Of a stretch of DNA of 64,000 nt, positions 11,871-24,790 are shown piece by piece. The stretch is from positions 47,624,451 to 47,688,450 of the forward strand of contig ML681989.1 of assembly GCA_007922195.1 (NCBI GenBank), given 5' to 3'. The stretch is from Podocnemis expansa (taxonomy: Eukaryota; Chordata; Testudines; Podocnemididae). The translations under genes were made by a program, and so were the position numbers. The first letter of the stretch is position 1. Each line of letters opens with the position of its first letter. Under the pieces are notes generated by a model. The model did no database searches. It saw nothing but the letters and a program-made list of their open reading frames with translations, and was not told where the DNA came from.

Positions 11871-14800
11871 AATGGCTGTCACTCTGCTCAATGTGACTGC
11901 TCCTAAGAGAAGTTAGTTTTTTGCAATCTCTTTGCCAAGAAGCAAATGGCAGTGTTTCTTTTTAGTGTCTCCTGCCATATGTGCAAAGACCTTTTATTTT
12001 TTCTCTATTATAAAATCCTGTTTCTGCTGTTTCTGTTCCACATTGGCATAAGTGAAATGAAACTGTTCCTTTACCTTTGAAAATGACTTTCCAGATAAAA
12101 TTCAGTTTTAGCTTTGTTTTTATGAATATATTGATGAGATACTTATATGGATCTTAATCTCAAGTACTCCACATACCACAGATACTCAAACAGTGGAGCT
12201 CAAACATTAATTAATTTGATTAAGTGTGATCTTGTAGCTACTTTGATTCCATCACTCTGTAGTGCTATAAATAAAACTTAAAATCATTATGCTAACATGC
12301 TTCTTTGCAACTATCACAGGTCAAAGAGCCATGGTAGAGTAGCTATTAATGATATTACTATATATAGATAAAATGTAAGAAATAATCTTGTGCTATAATT
12401 GTGGAATTTTTGAATGTATAACACACCATAAATTATGCATCAAGATGACTGTATTCATTTGACTTTAATGATAAGGATGGCCAAAGAGGTTTTGATAACG
12501 TCTTCTTCCAAATCTTGGACTTACCTAAAACTCAAAATGTTTTGTGACTTTCCAAATTTTCCATTTTTGCTCACTGATGCAGTTTAAGAATTTAGGCAGT
12601 TTTAAAATGCAGAAACAGTTATTAAGCTCTTTATTGCCTAACTGCAAGCTGGAAAAATGAAAAATACCAAGAAAGATTCTGCTCTTAAAAATATTCAGCC
12701 TGTTTTTGCAAGTTCAATAACGTTGAAAAGTTTAGATAAGTTTCGAAAAGAAGCACGTTACCTCATAGCTGTGATACTAACCAAAACTAACTGCTGAATT
12801 TTTGAGATTTGCCTCTCACGATTTAAAGTTTCATATACAGAAAAAGAATCGCATTAACAAAGTTAGGTTTCAGCCATAGTACAGAGATTCACAGAAACAA
12901 GCTCAACAAACTTTCCAGTATATTCATCTGCCAAAAAAGCTTTTCTAAAATAGTTTTGTCAAGAATTTCCATATAATTCACTGATTAAAAGAAATAATAA
13001 ATAATAAATTTATAATGAACCTATTATCAATGCCTTTCATTTCAAAAGATCTCAGATTAGCAACTGGAGCAACCTGGGAGTGCAGACCCAGAGATAAATT
13101 ATTTCTCTGGTTCTCTCTTACGTGACCCAGCTAGTTCTGCTAGCCTTGCCTTTCCCTACTGGAGCTGATGTAGCAAAGGTGCATAAAAGGGAAAGACATG
13201 AATGCTGCAGCACCATAAGGGGATGACACAGATTTTTAAATGAGAAGGATTGCCTCTTAGTTACTGATCCTTTTGTGTTTTCTCTTTTTCAGGTCTCAGG
13301 ACTGAGGGAGAAGCTGCAGAAGAAGTGCATAAACTGTCATGGAACCCTTCAGTAAATTAAGTTTGTTGGTCTGTTCATGTATCTACTGATAAATCTGATT
13401 TGTCTTGCTTTACTGGAGACTCTCAGAAGGAAATATTTTTTTTCTTATTTGAGTTTAAAATTTCAGTAGATAGTAATAATTTTTTCTCTCCATTGAATTC
13501 CTCTGCTATTTGGGGATCAATCAGAGCAAAGTTAGGAACTATGATTACTGTTCTCAGGTTTGCCATGGATGAGTATGTTTGGGGTCTAGAACAGGATGAG
13601 ACCAGCTGGGCAGTGCCCTGGTTCCTCTCTAACCAGCTGGCAGGGAGTTTGACAAAAGGCAGGCAAACTTGCAAAACTGTCAAGGAATAGTGTACAAAAG
13701 CATTGCAGGGTTCCTTTGATAAGGTTAAAAGTACCAGTGCAGGGTCTCTGTCCGCATTTTACATTTTGCATTACTACTTTAGGAAAAGCATATTCTCAAA
13801 CAAATTATCAGGAAAAAAGAAACTATAGTTAAAGCTAGTGAATGTTATTTGGAAGGTCACTAGCTAAAGACCTGATTACCTAGTTAAAACAAAGGAGCTT
13901 TCATTTTAACACATTTAAAGGTGCTATTCACATTAATAGTTAAGACCTCCAACCACTTTTTCTGACAATCTGAGAGATTAAATGAAATTTAGTGACAGAA
14001 CAGTTTACTGATTATAATTTGTTAAAATACCATGAATAAAGATAATAATTACATACCAAATATACTAACCCTGTGGAAAATAAATTCTTTCTGTCTGTGT
14101 ATGAGGACACTTACAAATAGCTATATTGATGCATAATTGGATATTATATTTTGATAACTCAACCATTTGTAATTTTGCTTAAAGGAAGAAACTTCCCATT
14201 TTCTGGCAGTCTCTAAAAAGCTGCAGTTTTTCAACAAATATTTGGAGAGTATAGCTATCCTGGTTAAATGGATGGCGATAATTCACATGCCACAGATCTC
14301 TTGTTAAGTACTTTAATAAGATTATTATTTACCCAGCTGCTGCTCAAATTGAAAATCAATTGTCTCATCTGCAGGTAAGTGTTACACAATCACCCTGGGG
14401 CAAGAAGAGGTCAGTCTATATGCTCATTCAAATCTTGGGCTCTCTGCAGAGCCCGCCAACAAAGATTTCAGTTGTGATGATTTCTGTGATATGTGCAGCT
14501 ACTCACCAGGTACAGAAGTGAAACAAACTAATTTCAGAAAGGTTACGGAACAGCCATGAGACAGTAATACCCTGTGGTGTATATCACCTTGGCCAAAGAT
14601 ACTTATATAAGTGCCAACAATATGTTCATGCTGTAATAGTACATAGTAACAGTCCACGCTCTGGCTCAAACAGGGAGCCTAGAGGAGAAACACATTGTAT
14701 CCCATTTCTGGATACCTGACTTACCCAGCCTCAGTGCAAACTTTTCAGGATTGAATGAACTACTTCAGTTTTAAGGACATTTCATGATAAGCTTTTTTGA

Positions 14801-15769
14801 AAGAGGGACTAATGATCTCATTTCTCATGAGGACTAAGTGTTTCCACTAAGCCTCAAAAGCCAAGAATTGTAAGAATCTTTCAAAAGAATGTTCTTCCAA
14901 TCACCTAGGGCTTCTCTTTAGGTAATTACTTCAATTTCGGCTAAGATAGAGGACTTGGGCAATAACCTACTGCCAGACTTGGTGGACTTTATTTCAGTGA
15001 GGCCCTTTCTAATGTTTGAAATTTCATCTGTGATTTATGATGAGCTTTCTTTGCAGTGGACAGAGCTTGCACCATGAAAAGTAGTAGGCATTCTGGTCAA
15101 GTAATTGGATTACTATAATGAATCATTTCTGCTTCTTGTAATTTGATTAATGTAACAGTATCCAAATGAATATCCTTTGGTTTCATTTGTAGCTGCAGTA
15201 TATTTCTGCAGTTGGGCCCTGAGCTATTAATGAAAAATTCTACTACTGTAGAAGAACTCAAATGTGCAATGTTGGCAATACAACAGCAATTAACAACAAA
15301 CAGGGAACAAAGGAGTTAAGAAAGATGTTTTGGCATGGTAAGGTACCACTGAATATATTTATAAGTGGTTATTATTTTTCATAACAAAGACCATTTATTG
15401 ACTGAAATGCTGTGGAAGTTTTGATTAATCCAAGTGTCATGCCTCTTTTTTAAAAATTAATATTTTCGTCTCTCTCATACATGCATAGCATAATACTATA
15501 ACATTTTTGGGGAAACTAATTTCTTATTAGTTTTTGGGTGCCTTACTCATTTTTTTTGTGCTATACTGGCATGTTTCCCGACTTTCTTTTAATTTACATT
15601 AAATGAAACAAACTGCCAGCTCCACAATAAACTAGCCCCTGGGACAAATTCTGACTTTCTGAAGATTTTTGGTGCCCCAAATTATGTTTTATTTTCTGCA
15701 TGCACCCAATACCACAGTCTGAAGTTTCACAGAGTTTTGAGAGCTACACTTCTGAAATATGATTAGTGT
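11871..15769. other. Intron, no recognised elements
   Basis: Nearly 3.9 kb of A+T-rich intron. No convincing exon, RNA gene or transposon terminus was found. The 96-codon open frame at 13400-13690 and its antisense partner at 13423-13683 are uninterrupted by chance; neither resembles a known protein. Confidence 0.4.
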
Positions 15770-16230
15770 AACGAACATTTTCTACAGGTTTGTTAGCAAC
15801 AGGAAGATGATCATGGAAAGTATGGGCCCCTTACAAAATGGGGAGGCAACCTAGTGACAGATGATAAGAAAAAAAGCTGAAGTACTCAATGTTTTTTCTG
15901 CCTCTGTCTTCACAGACAAATGTCACTTCCCACACTACTCCACCGGGCAGCAAAGGATGGGGAGGTGGTGAGCAGCCCTCAGTGCTGAGAGAACCGGTTC
16001 AGTACTATTTAGAAAGGCTGGACATGCTCAAGTCTGTAGGTCCAGATACAATGCATCCAAAGGTGCTGAGGAATATGGCTGATATGGCTGCAGAGTAATT
16101 GGCCATTATCTTTCAAAAATCACGGTGATTAAGGGAGATTCTAGATGACTGAAAAATTGAAAATAAAGTACTCATCTTCAGAAAAGGTAAACAAAAGAAA
16201 AGGAAAGAAGAAAAGCTAACTCATTCTTCC
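15770..16230 (+). mobile_element. CR1-type LINE fragment, start of RT
   Basis: Plus-strand fragment. Broken frames give FFCLCLHRQ-like sequence matching the usual LNxFFASVFT block near 15885-15915. SVGPDTMHPKVLRNMAD follows near 16033-16083, which corresponds to the GPDxxHPRVLxELA box of CR1 RT. It is frameshifted and A-rich at its right edge (16185-16220). Confidence 0.75.
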
Positions 16231-16829
16231 CGTAGAAACCATGCTTTAACAACACATACCAGGTATCTAAAAAATTGTTCCCCACTATTTATTTTCAACC
16301 AGTTCCTCCATATGATGGGACAGAGTCCCACCCCAGTCTTCAAGGGGTTAAGAAGATCCTCTGGCTACAGTCAGTCAGCGTATATCTGTGAGACTTCTCA
16401 AGTCTGGATGTGGACTGGTCTGTCATCAAGGGGCTGTCATCCAAGGGGAAAGATTTGAGAGCTTTGGCTGGCCAGGCCCTCTCAGAAAAGAAAAGATCAG
16501 TATTTCCCCCCCCCCTTTTTTTTTTGTTCTCTCTTTGGCTTCCTGAAGCCCTAGGGAGATGATGCTTTTTGTGGGCTTTGGAAGTGTACTGACTTTCTGC
16601 TTGGACATCTTTAATTCCCTGTATCTCCACCCACCCCGCACTGCCCCCACCCTCAAGGGGGCAGACACCTTGAACAGTGCAGAAGACTATGCCCTACACT
16701 CAGGCAAGAGTACTGTTCACCCTTTTCCCTAAAAGAATATTAAAGGTATAGCATACTAACCCCCACAAAAAATGGATTTGATTTTTTCACTAGTAATAAT
16801 AAAAAAACAACTATAAAAATGGTTACTAA
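16231..16829. other. Unclassified sequence with a C/T run
   Basis: A moderately GC-rich patch (16315-16700) carries a C-run followed by a T-run at 16506-16525. It has no recognised termini. It may be an LTR or an old repeat, but nothing specific supports either. It adjoins the DIRS element on its left. Confidence 0.3.
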
Positions 16830-17105
16830 CCACCTGTAACTTGTTGTTGTTCAAGATGTGTTGCTCATACCCATTCCAAACATGTGTGCATGTGCACTGT
16901 CTGCACAGTTGCTGGAAGGTTTTTCCCCTAATGGTACCTAGACGGTCAGCTCTGGAGCCCCCTGGAGTCACACCTTCATGTATATAGGGCCCTGCCAACT
17001 CCCCAGCTCTTCAGTTCCTTCTTGCCAGCTGTTTCCAATTCCAACAGAGGAGTAGGCAAGCCAGTCTTGGAATGCACATAAGCGACACATCTTGAAAAAC
17101 AACAA

Positions 17106-17972
17106 TTACGAAGGGTTACTAATATTTTTTTTCTTTGAGTGCTTGCTCACATCAATTCCAAGTAGGTGATTCCTAAGAAGAATCATAGGATGAGGGGCAG
17201 ATTGCACTACTGCTCCACCAAATGCAGCAGCATCTCTGATGTACTTTGTAATAACACAGTGTACAGCAAAGGTTATTGGTGGATGACCACATTGCATCCC
17301 TACAAATGTCTTGGATCCAGACAAGATCTCAGAATGGTACCCAGCATGCCTGCACCCTTGTGGAGTGAACTGTCAGTCATGGAGCTTGTGCTTTTGACAA
17401 ATCATAACATGTCTGGATACAGGATGCGATCCAAGAAGAGAGTCTTTGGAATGATACCAGAAGGCCTTTCATCCTGTCTGCTATTGCTGTAAAGAGCTGC
17501 ATTTTTTTATCCTCTAGGGTTTAGTCCTTTCAATATAAAAACGCCAAATCTGTTTGATGTCTAGAGAACGTCACCTCTGCTCTCAATTGTTGACATGTGG
17601 CTTTGGGTAGGAGACTAGGAGGAATATGTCCTGTTTGTGTGGAATTGTGACACCACCTCCAGAAGAAAAGTCAGGTGAGGGTACAACTAAACTTTGCCCT
17701 TGTAAGAAAATCACATAAGACAACTCAGAAGTGAGGTCCCTGAGTTCCGAGACTGTTCTGGCCAAAGTTATGGTCATTATAGAGGCTAACTTCAGGGCTG
17801 GTAGAGAAGTGAGAATGCTGTTCAGAGGACCGATCAGTTCTGAAAACATGAGGCTGAGGTTCCATTGGGGAATTGGCTGATCCATTTGAGAGTATAATCC
17901 ATCTAGACTTTTAAGAAAATGCCAAGGGTTGGCAAAGACTAAATGGCCTGCAACCCAGGGATGAAACACCAA
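17106..17972 (-). pseudogene. DIRS tyrosine recombinase (broken)
   Basis: The minus-strand frame at 17583-17972 contains PQWNLSLMFSELIGPL and ARTVSELRDL. The second corresponds to the catalytic arginine box (usually A-R-R-V-S-E-L) of DIRS recombinases, with one R changed to T. Further left another frame supplies HSTRVQAC (about 17340-17365), the H-x-x-R motif, and DICRDAMWSS. The ORF tail GIDVSKHSKKKN near 17120-17150 is a usual ending. Several frameshifts separate these pieces, so the enzyme, which integrates a circular intermediate by strand exchange, is inactive. Confidence 0.7.
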
Positions 17973-17989
17973 GATAGAGGTTAGGTGGA

Positions 17990-19600
17990 CTTTAACTGTT
18001 GATATGAACAGCCATTGCTACTTGAAGTATAACAGATAGTCTTAAACATAAGGTATGCAAGACAGCATGGGGGAGAGTACCCTTCTGCACCGCACAGATG
18101 TAGAATCTCTTCCACTTAGCTATGTACATAGCCCAGGTGGAAGGTTTTTGGCTGCCACAGAGGACCTCTCTGACTGGTTCCAAACACTGTAGCACCAGAT
18201 GATTCAGTCAGGGATCTTGGGATGATGAAGGCAGCCATTATCCAAGGTGAGCCAGAGGCAGACAGAGGGGAGTTTCTGCTAAGAGGTTGAAAAGAGTGGT
18301 TTACTGGTCCTGGCATGACAGTGTTGGGACTACTGGAATTAGAGGACTTTTCCTTTCTGATCTTCAGCAGAACCTTGTGGATGAGCAGATAGGGAGAAAT
18401 ATGTGGAACAGGTGACCTGGCCCTGGGATGAGGAATACATCTACAATTGCTCCTGGACTCTATTTCTGGAAGGATCAGAATTGCACGCACTTCCTGTTTC
18501 ATTTTGTCACAAACAAATCTATGTGGGGAAGACCCCAATGTTCAAAGATGTTGTTCACCACAAATGTGCAGAGAGACCTTTTGTGGTTGAAGCAAGACCT
18601 ATTGAGAAGTCCTCCAACTCTTTCTGAGACTCATGAAGGTATGATGCCTGAAGATGTATCAAGTAGACTAAGCCAAAGCTGGAAGGCTTGACAGGCAAAG
18701 CATGCTACCCTGAATTCTCTTAAGTTGATGTGAAGTAAGAGCTCTGCTTGAGACCAAAGGTCTTGGGATCTGAGTCCCCCCAGATGAGCTCCCTTGTTCA
18801 TTGCTGAGGCATTGGTGACCAGGAGCAACCAGAAGTAAGGTGTGTCAAAGGGGACTCATCACCATACTGATTGCAGATTGAGCCACCAGTAGAGAGTCTG
18901 TTACCAAGGGAGGAAATGAGACTACCCTGTCTATATGATCTCAGGTAAGATACACTGAGGCTAACCACACCTGGAGCAGTCTGAGACATAGTCTCATGCT
19001 GAATGCATGCATACATGTTGTTAAGTACCCCACCATCTTCAGTCAGTTTTGGGCTGTGGTGGTCAGATAACATTTTAGCTCTTCTAAAATGGAGCATATT
19101 GTCTGAAAACAAAATTCTAGAAGAAAAGCTCTGGCCTGGTTTGAACCTATCATTGCCCTCTGTGAATTCTATCCTCTTTATGAGGGTTGACTTCTGCAAG
19201 TTTACCAAGAAACCTAGCTTGTCAAAGGTTGATCTTATGAAATTTACATCTGCTTTCTCCACCTGTGCCTTGGTGTGACCTTTGACCAACCAGTTGTTGA
19301 GGTTCAGATAGACGTGTACCTTCTGCTTCCTCAGGAACGTGGCAGTGACCACTATGCACATGGTGAACACTCGTAGGGCTGCAGATAGGACAAAAAGATG
19401 TACTGTTAGTTGATAGCGGGTCTGGTTGATTATGAACTTCTGTGACTTGGAATGATCAACACGTGGCAATAAGTATCTTTCAAGCTGAGCGCAGCAATTC
19501 ACTGGATCAAAGGGAGTGTAATGGAGGATTAAGAGACTATGCAGACTTTTAAAGGGAAGGCCCTGGATCATTTGCTGGACCTCATATGGGCGGCCCAAGG
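17990..19600 (-). pseudogene. DIRS reverse transcriptase and RNase H (broken)
   Basis: The long open part (18798-19598, 266 codons) includes LSAALRVFTM, then VHVYLNLNNWLVKGHTKAQV, where the YLDD catalytic box has become YLNN. KSTLIKRIEF follows and corresponds to the stretch joining RT to RNase H. RNase H-type sequence continues leftward (IHKVLLKIRKEK in 18116-18538). Loss of the two aspartates means the RT cannot work. Confidence 0.72.
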
Positions 19601-20530
19601 CTTGTAGGCGTGAGCTTCAAAGCATCGCTACCATTGATAACATGGTTCAAGCTGCAGTATCTGTCACATCCAGCGCTGTCTGAAGTGAAGTCTTTCCAAC
19701 GGCATTGCCCTCCCCAATCTGCATTCAATGTCAATGACGAACCCACTACCATTTCAACTAAGAATAAAGAAGATGAAGTTCTGCGTAGGGCAAAGCAGTG
19801 AGCTTGATCCTATGCCCCAGGGGGCTTGTGACACCAGTTCCTTGAATTCAGTACTTGGACTGATTTCCTTCTCGGTTCAAGGCTCAGTTTCACGTCTGGT
19901 GCTGGCTCTGGTCCTGTGTGGTCAGTCACCATCTGCCTGAGATGGATGATATGTGCTCCCAGAGACAAGCGATAGTGACCATTCCAAGTGCAGCTCCTAA
20001 GCCTGATGGTACAGCCAGTGGGGTCCAAAATGTCCACTGACCAAGCATCTGTCACTGCCATGGCCAAGACATGGAGAAGGGCTCACCAGCCTCAATTCTC
20101 TGGTGCTGCCTTTCTGACCAGAGCTGATTTCCTTTGGAAGAATAAGACTTCTTCAGAATTGGAGCCTGACAAGTCACTTCATAGGGACCAGGGAGGTGCA
20201 GGTCCTGATGCCACTAGGAAGTGGTATCCATTTTTTCCTGCTTTTTATGAAGTACAGGGGCTCATGACAGTGCCACATCCATGAGTTGCTCCTTAGTGCT
20301 GATGATCTGTGACAGTCCCAAGATCTAGCTACAGATTCTTTCCTCAGTGCCCTCTCTCTTATGGACACACCAGTGTGCTCCACTCTGAAGTGGATGTATG
20401 AGGTGCTGGCTCACTCACTGAGTGTGGTTGGAGAGTTGCCTCCATTAAAATGATCTTCAGCCAGATTCCTCTCTGTTTTTGTTCTCGGATGGAACCCTCT
20501 GCAGATATTACAGTGATTCCTCTGATAGGT
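19601..20530 (-). pseudogene. DIRS Gag remnant
   Basis: Minus-strand frames between RT and the right end are heavily broken. HCNICRGFHPRTKTERNL (about 20435-20500) matches in position and pattern the C-x-x-C end of the zinc-finger-like segment seen in the other DIRS copy at 40590-40750. The remainder (for example 19810-20067) is consistent with Gag by location only. Confidence 0.5.
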
Positions 20531-20639
20531 CTCCAAGACTAGAGACACTTTAGACTGGTAGTATGGGGATCACACTTGGGCTTGGGATCTTTCAAGGCCC
20601 TGCACTGTTTAAACCTAGGGGAATGAGGCAGGCTAGGAA

Positions 20640-20775
20640 AGCACTTGCATATTAATTCTGTAAATTCCCCCATCTTCAAGCATCTGATGAAGTGGAATTT
20701 TCTCCCAAGAAAGCTCATGTGATAAAAGAATTTGTTAGTCTTTAAAAGTGCCGCAGGACTCCTTGTTTGTTGCAC
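20640..20775 (+). mobile_element. PLE 3' end (family B) inside the DIRS element
   Basis: It holds CCCCCATCTTCAAG, CATCTGATGAAGTGG, AAGAAAGCTCATGTG and GACTCCTTGTTTGTTG, in the order of the family-B terminus. The core CTGATGA and GAAA are kept, but the stem has mismatches (GTGGAA against TCCCAA). It sits between the Gag remnant and the right inverted terminal repeat of the DIRS element, so it is the younger of the two. Confidence 0.75.
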
Positions 20776-20960
20776 CTTAAAAGCAGATCATTGTTCCAGT
20801 GGCCATCACAGGCAGTAAGAAAGAAGAGATTGGGGATCAGAAGAATGCTGTATAGGGTGACATGAAGGTGTGATGACTTCAAGGGGCTCCAGAGTCAACC
20901 CTGCAGATATCACTAGGGGAAATCTTCCAGCAACTATGCATATGGTACACAAACACCACC

Positions 20961-22190
20961 TTAAAATCATCATGAGCTAGCACTCATAAAGAACTAAATT
21001 ATGTATTAATCAGACAGTTATTTGCCTTGTAAGAAATTCATAATACTATCCAAGCTGTGCTTTTAGATAACATCAACCACTTATTTATACTTAACTAGTT
21101 GTGATGTTCTAGGATGAATTAAGAGGGGGAAACTATATGTAACACTGGGTTAACAAAGAGACCATGAGTTCACTTCACAATTTCTTTTGTTTACTTTATT
21201 TAATTTACAAACCAAATTCTGAAGTCTTCATTTAGGTTTTACTAAATCCTTATTTAAGCAAACTTCCACTGACATTAAAAAGAGCTTTGATAGAGGATGG
21301 TGGGGAGACAATGAAGTAGCAACCTCAGGATTTGGCAGCATATTTTTTAAAATGAAAACTATATTTAGTATAGCAGGGAAGCCAGATTTATTTTCTGCAA
21401 TTAGGCAACTTGGGCTGAAAAGCAGCCTTTCATGTTATTCTATACTGAAGCTGCTGGCTGCAAGTTTGTACTGTTTTTGCAAAATAATGAAGAATTATGA
21501 CAAAGGCAGCTTCTTTTATATAGTGGAACTACTATCTTGCTGCTGCATTGTTAAATATATTTTGTAGTCTTTAAACTACCTTAGTACAGTCAGACAGTTT
21601 CCCTTTCTTACCTTATAGCAAATCATCAGCTTTTAATATTTTAACAGAAAATTTTTAAAATTGCACAAAAAATGCAATTTTTTTGATTGTGGAAATCACA
21701 ACAAAAGAAAATGGATTTTTTGCCCAGTTATCCCAAAACATTTTTTTTCTTCCTAGATGCCAAGAAAGTGCAAAGTTTTGCATATTAAAACAGTAATCTT
21801 TTCTCACAGTTGCAAAATATCTGTTAAGCATCCTATTTAAATAAAGATGGACTAAACCCACTGATGTAATATTATGGTTGGAAAAAATACAGTAAAAATG
21901 GCACATTGTTATTGTGTTGCTTTCCTTCCACTGAGTTACCCATATTATCTTGGTTTGCTGACAAAACCAGGATTTTAGTATTGTCAGCAGTTGCAAGCCA
22001 ATAGAGCTGAAAAAGAGTACCTAATTAGAACTATATGAAACTCACTGGTTTCACTTTGAAGAGTTTTGATCTTTATTGGTTTTGATCCATGTGGCCACAC
22101 AAACCCTGAGTTTCTTTTGGAATTTTGGGTTCAGATGAATCTTAAACCTGAAAGTGACATTCAGCCAAAAGATTTCTGTTTTATATAACA
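20961..22190. other. Intron, nothing recognised
   Basis: A+T-rich intron. The open frame at 21655-21996 on the minus strand (113 codons) has no recognisable domain and is likely chance. Confidence 0.4.
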
Positions 22191-22195
22191 CTGTA

Positions 22196-22425
22196 TCCAA
22201 AATAAACAAGGAGTCTGGTCGCACTTAAAAAACCCAACAAATTCATTTCTCACACAAGCTTTCATGGGAGAGAATTCCACTTCAAGATCATCTGACAAAG
22301 TAGGATTTTCTCCCATGATAGCTTGTGCGATAAATAAATTTGTTAGTTTTTTAAGAGCCACCAGACTCCTTGTTTGTTTTGCTGAACTAGACTAACACAG
22401 TAACCCCTTTGGAACTTGTATCCAT
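22196..22425. mobile_element. Foldback pair of PLE 3' ends (family B)
   Basis: A minus-strand half (about 22196-22288: AACAAGGAGTCTGG, CACAAGCTTTCATGGGAG) is followed directly by a plus-strand half (about 22288-22425: CATCTGACAAAGTAGG, ATAGCTTGTGCGATAAATAA, GACTCCTTGTTTGT, CTAGACTAACACAG). The two arms are inverted copies. Both cores are damaged (CTGACAA; GATA for GAAA). The right end carries the longer tail. Confidence 0.78.
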
Positions 22426-24079
22426 AATGTGAAACTACAAGTTTCATATGAGTCAATCAAAAACCTTAAATCTGCCTGAAAGTTCTGTAAACATTTTAAA
22501 TTATAGGTCTGAATTTAAAAAGTGAGAAGCACAACACGTACGTCACAACCCGGTCACTAGTAACCCTGACTACAACCCTCCTCCCAATTCTCCCAGACTT
22601 TATGAAAATCTTTTTCAGCTACCAAACAATGTACAAGTTGGCATTCACAATGGGCTTCTTCAGCCACAGAATGACAAACATTAAAAGTGACAAATGATTA
22701 AAGCCATTTTTAATATTTCACAAAATTTACACATGAAAGACACATACAGCACCATTTTGTAATTCTTCATTAAAGCAACTGGATGGCTTCATTGCCACTA
22801 TAAAACTCTAGTATTAAGTTGCATCCTTTGGAAAGCTACATAGTCAGTATCATTAAGCCCACCTATCAATAGTCCAATTTCTAGTCACATACAATATTCA
22901 TTTTATTTTTCAATCTATTTTGCATATTTCTTTGATTTACCTATAATCACAATATATTCAAGACCAAAAACTATCTTAGGCATTAATACAATACTGTTCC
23001 TTTTGCATAATTTTAAAGCACTGAATGTATGATACAAATCACCATGTAACCAGAAATGAAACTACTAAATACTAATTATTCAAATTAGAAATCAGTAGAG
23101 GAGAGAATGGCAGGACTGAGTGCAGAGAGGGATGTGAATTCTTATTCTACAAATCCAAGCCACAGTATCAGTTCTGTATTTTATTAAGGAAAGCTTCTTG
23201 CAGCAAAATAGTACAACTGTTATTCTATTCATAAAACTTATCAGCATCCATTACAAAAGCCAATTTTTCTCAGTTGTTTACAAACCAAACAGAAAGTAGC
23301 TCTTCTAGATGATAAAATGAATATTCATCTAAAGAAGATGAGAAAAACATTAGCCATGGAGGAAAAAAAGCAAAACCAAAAGCAAAACACTAACATATCT
23401 AATTGAAAGGCAAAAAATATAGACAAAAATAAATTTGCACAGGCTAATGTCAGTATCATTATAGCGGAAAGCCTAAATAATGAACTATTCAAGCCTTACA
23501 CTTTCAAATGTTGTATAAAATACACTGTGAACCATTCTATTCAATAAAACAGAACAATAATTCATCCAAGCTGATAACACTGTTTTATTATGTTTTGGGT
23601 GGTTAAAGGAAATATTTATATAGTAATCCCAAAAATTTTCAAGTAATTTTTAACTATTCTTGAAAGCTTGAGCTTATTAATAGTGTGCATTATATAAGGG
23701 TGAAAGGCACCCAAAACAGATTTGTCTTGTTCTATGTGGCTTTAGTACAAAGCTGGTTGGAGGTTTTTACTGAACCTTGCTCTATCTGAGCACCAGTGTG
23801 TGAAATAAATTACAAGAGAATAAAACCCGCACAAGAGAGAGACTGTGAAAGAAGGCAGCTAATGAATGAATATACATGTTTAAAGTTAGGAAACAAGGGC
23901 GTACTTTTAGTTCAGGTTACTGAGCTTAAATGAAACCCCAGAACATTGGATATTTTTAGCCAAAAAGTGAATTTGTGTGGTCTCTCTATAAATGTGTACA
24001 GTATTCCATACTATGGAAGTTATAGTTGTTTATACTGTTAATGTATTTCTGCAAAACTAAGTTCTGAAAGTTATCTTAC
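22426..24079. other. Intron, nothing recognised
   Basis: A+T-rich sequence next to the acceptor-distal side of exon 24080-24177. No repeat or coding signal was recognised. Confidence 0.45.
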
Positions 24080-24177
24080 CAGAGCTGCACACTTCACATC
24101 CAGGGTTCTTTCAGGTGCACAAGGTATACTATTGATCTCCAAGGAAAACCACATTTGGCAACATGAAGCATTTTCTC
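24080..24177 (-). CDS. CFAP47: Exon of a CFAP47-like ciliary gene
   Basis: This is a 98-nt minus-strand exon. The acceptor reads TTCTATTTTTGACACAG and the donor GTAAGATA. It starts with two bases (GA) that complete the codon begun by the single A left over from exon 51968-51998. It then runs 32 full codons: ENASCCQMWFSLEINSIPC, then APERTLDVKCAAL. It ends in phase 0, matching exon 6052-6227. The W-F-S-L-E-I-N-S pattern with the following strand suits an immunoglobulin-like repeat of CFAP47. No in-frame stops. Confidence 0.78.
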
Positions 24178-24790
24178 CTGTGTCAAAAATAGAACAAAGT
24201 GGTTTTACAAAGCCATTCTTGAGCTAATATGTGAAATCCTATCTCCATTCAACCCAATGCAAGTTTTGGCTTAAACAGTACCAGGATTTTACATATTAAT
24301 CTTTGTAATTAGCGCTGAGGCATCATTCCAAGAAAGCCATAAACTAATGCATGTATTGCTAATCCACTGCATTTCTTTTTCCTTTATCTTGCAGATTCAA
24401 ACTGGTAATATATTTAGCATATGTGCAATTTGAACTGAAATACCAGTTTTAAAAAGTCACTTAATCTGATACTTACGAGCATTATGTATTTTTCACACAC
24501 GTCTTGCATAAACACAACTCAAGAATAATTAATCAAAGTAATTTTTGCATTAAAAGAATGTTCTTCTGTATGAAACAAAAGTATTAAAGAGCAAAGAACA
24601 CCAAGAATAAAATTTTAACCTTAGCAGGAACACTCCTGCCTTGACAAAGTCTACAGAAATGTTTAGTTTTACAATTACATCAAATTTTAGATCTAGTTTT
24701 CTAACAGAATAGCCTAGTTCTAGGTCATGTGATAATGATGTTTAAATCAGAGATATTAACAAGTGCCAAAAGTTATGCATCACAGCATTA
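24178..24790. other. Start of the 27.8-kb intron, nothing recognised
   Basis: A+T-rich. A donor-like CTTACGAG at 24475 was tested as an exon edge and rejected because its frames do not fit the neighbouring exon. Confidence 0.4.

Larger units (their letters stand above)
16830..20960 (-). mobile_element. DIRS-type retrotransposon, decayed but nearly full length
   Basis: Gene order on the minus strand is Gag (right), reverse transcriptase, RNase H, tyrosine recombinase (left), as in DIRS elements. Inverted terminal repeats are visible. Left at about 16910-16990, AGTTGCTGGAAGGTTTTTCC, then GCTCTGGAGCCCCCTGGAGT and CACACCTTCATGT. At about 20862-20940 the reverse complement of the same order appears, including CAACTATGC. 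All ORFs are broken. A PLE end is inserted at about 20640-20775. It has the same orientation as the host gene. Confidence 0.82.

Noticed and set aside
13400..13690. 96-codon frame with an antisense partner
   Set aside because: No similarity recognised and no supporting signals; likely chance.
24475..24515. Minus-strand candidate exon with donor GTAAGTATC
   Set aside because: Frames that leave one base, as exon 24080-24177 requires, contain a stop.
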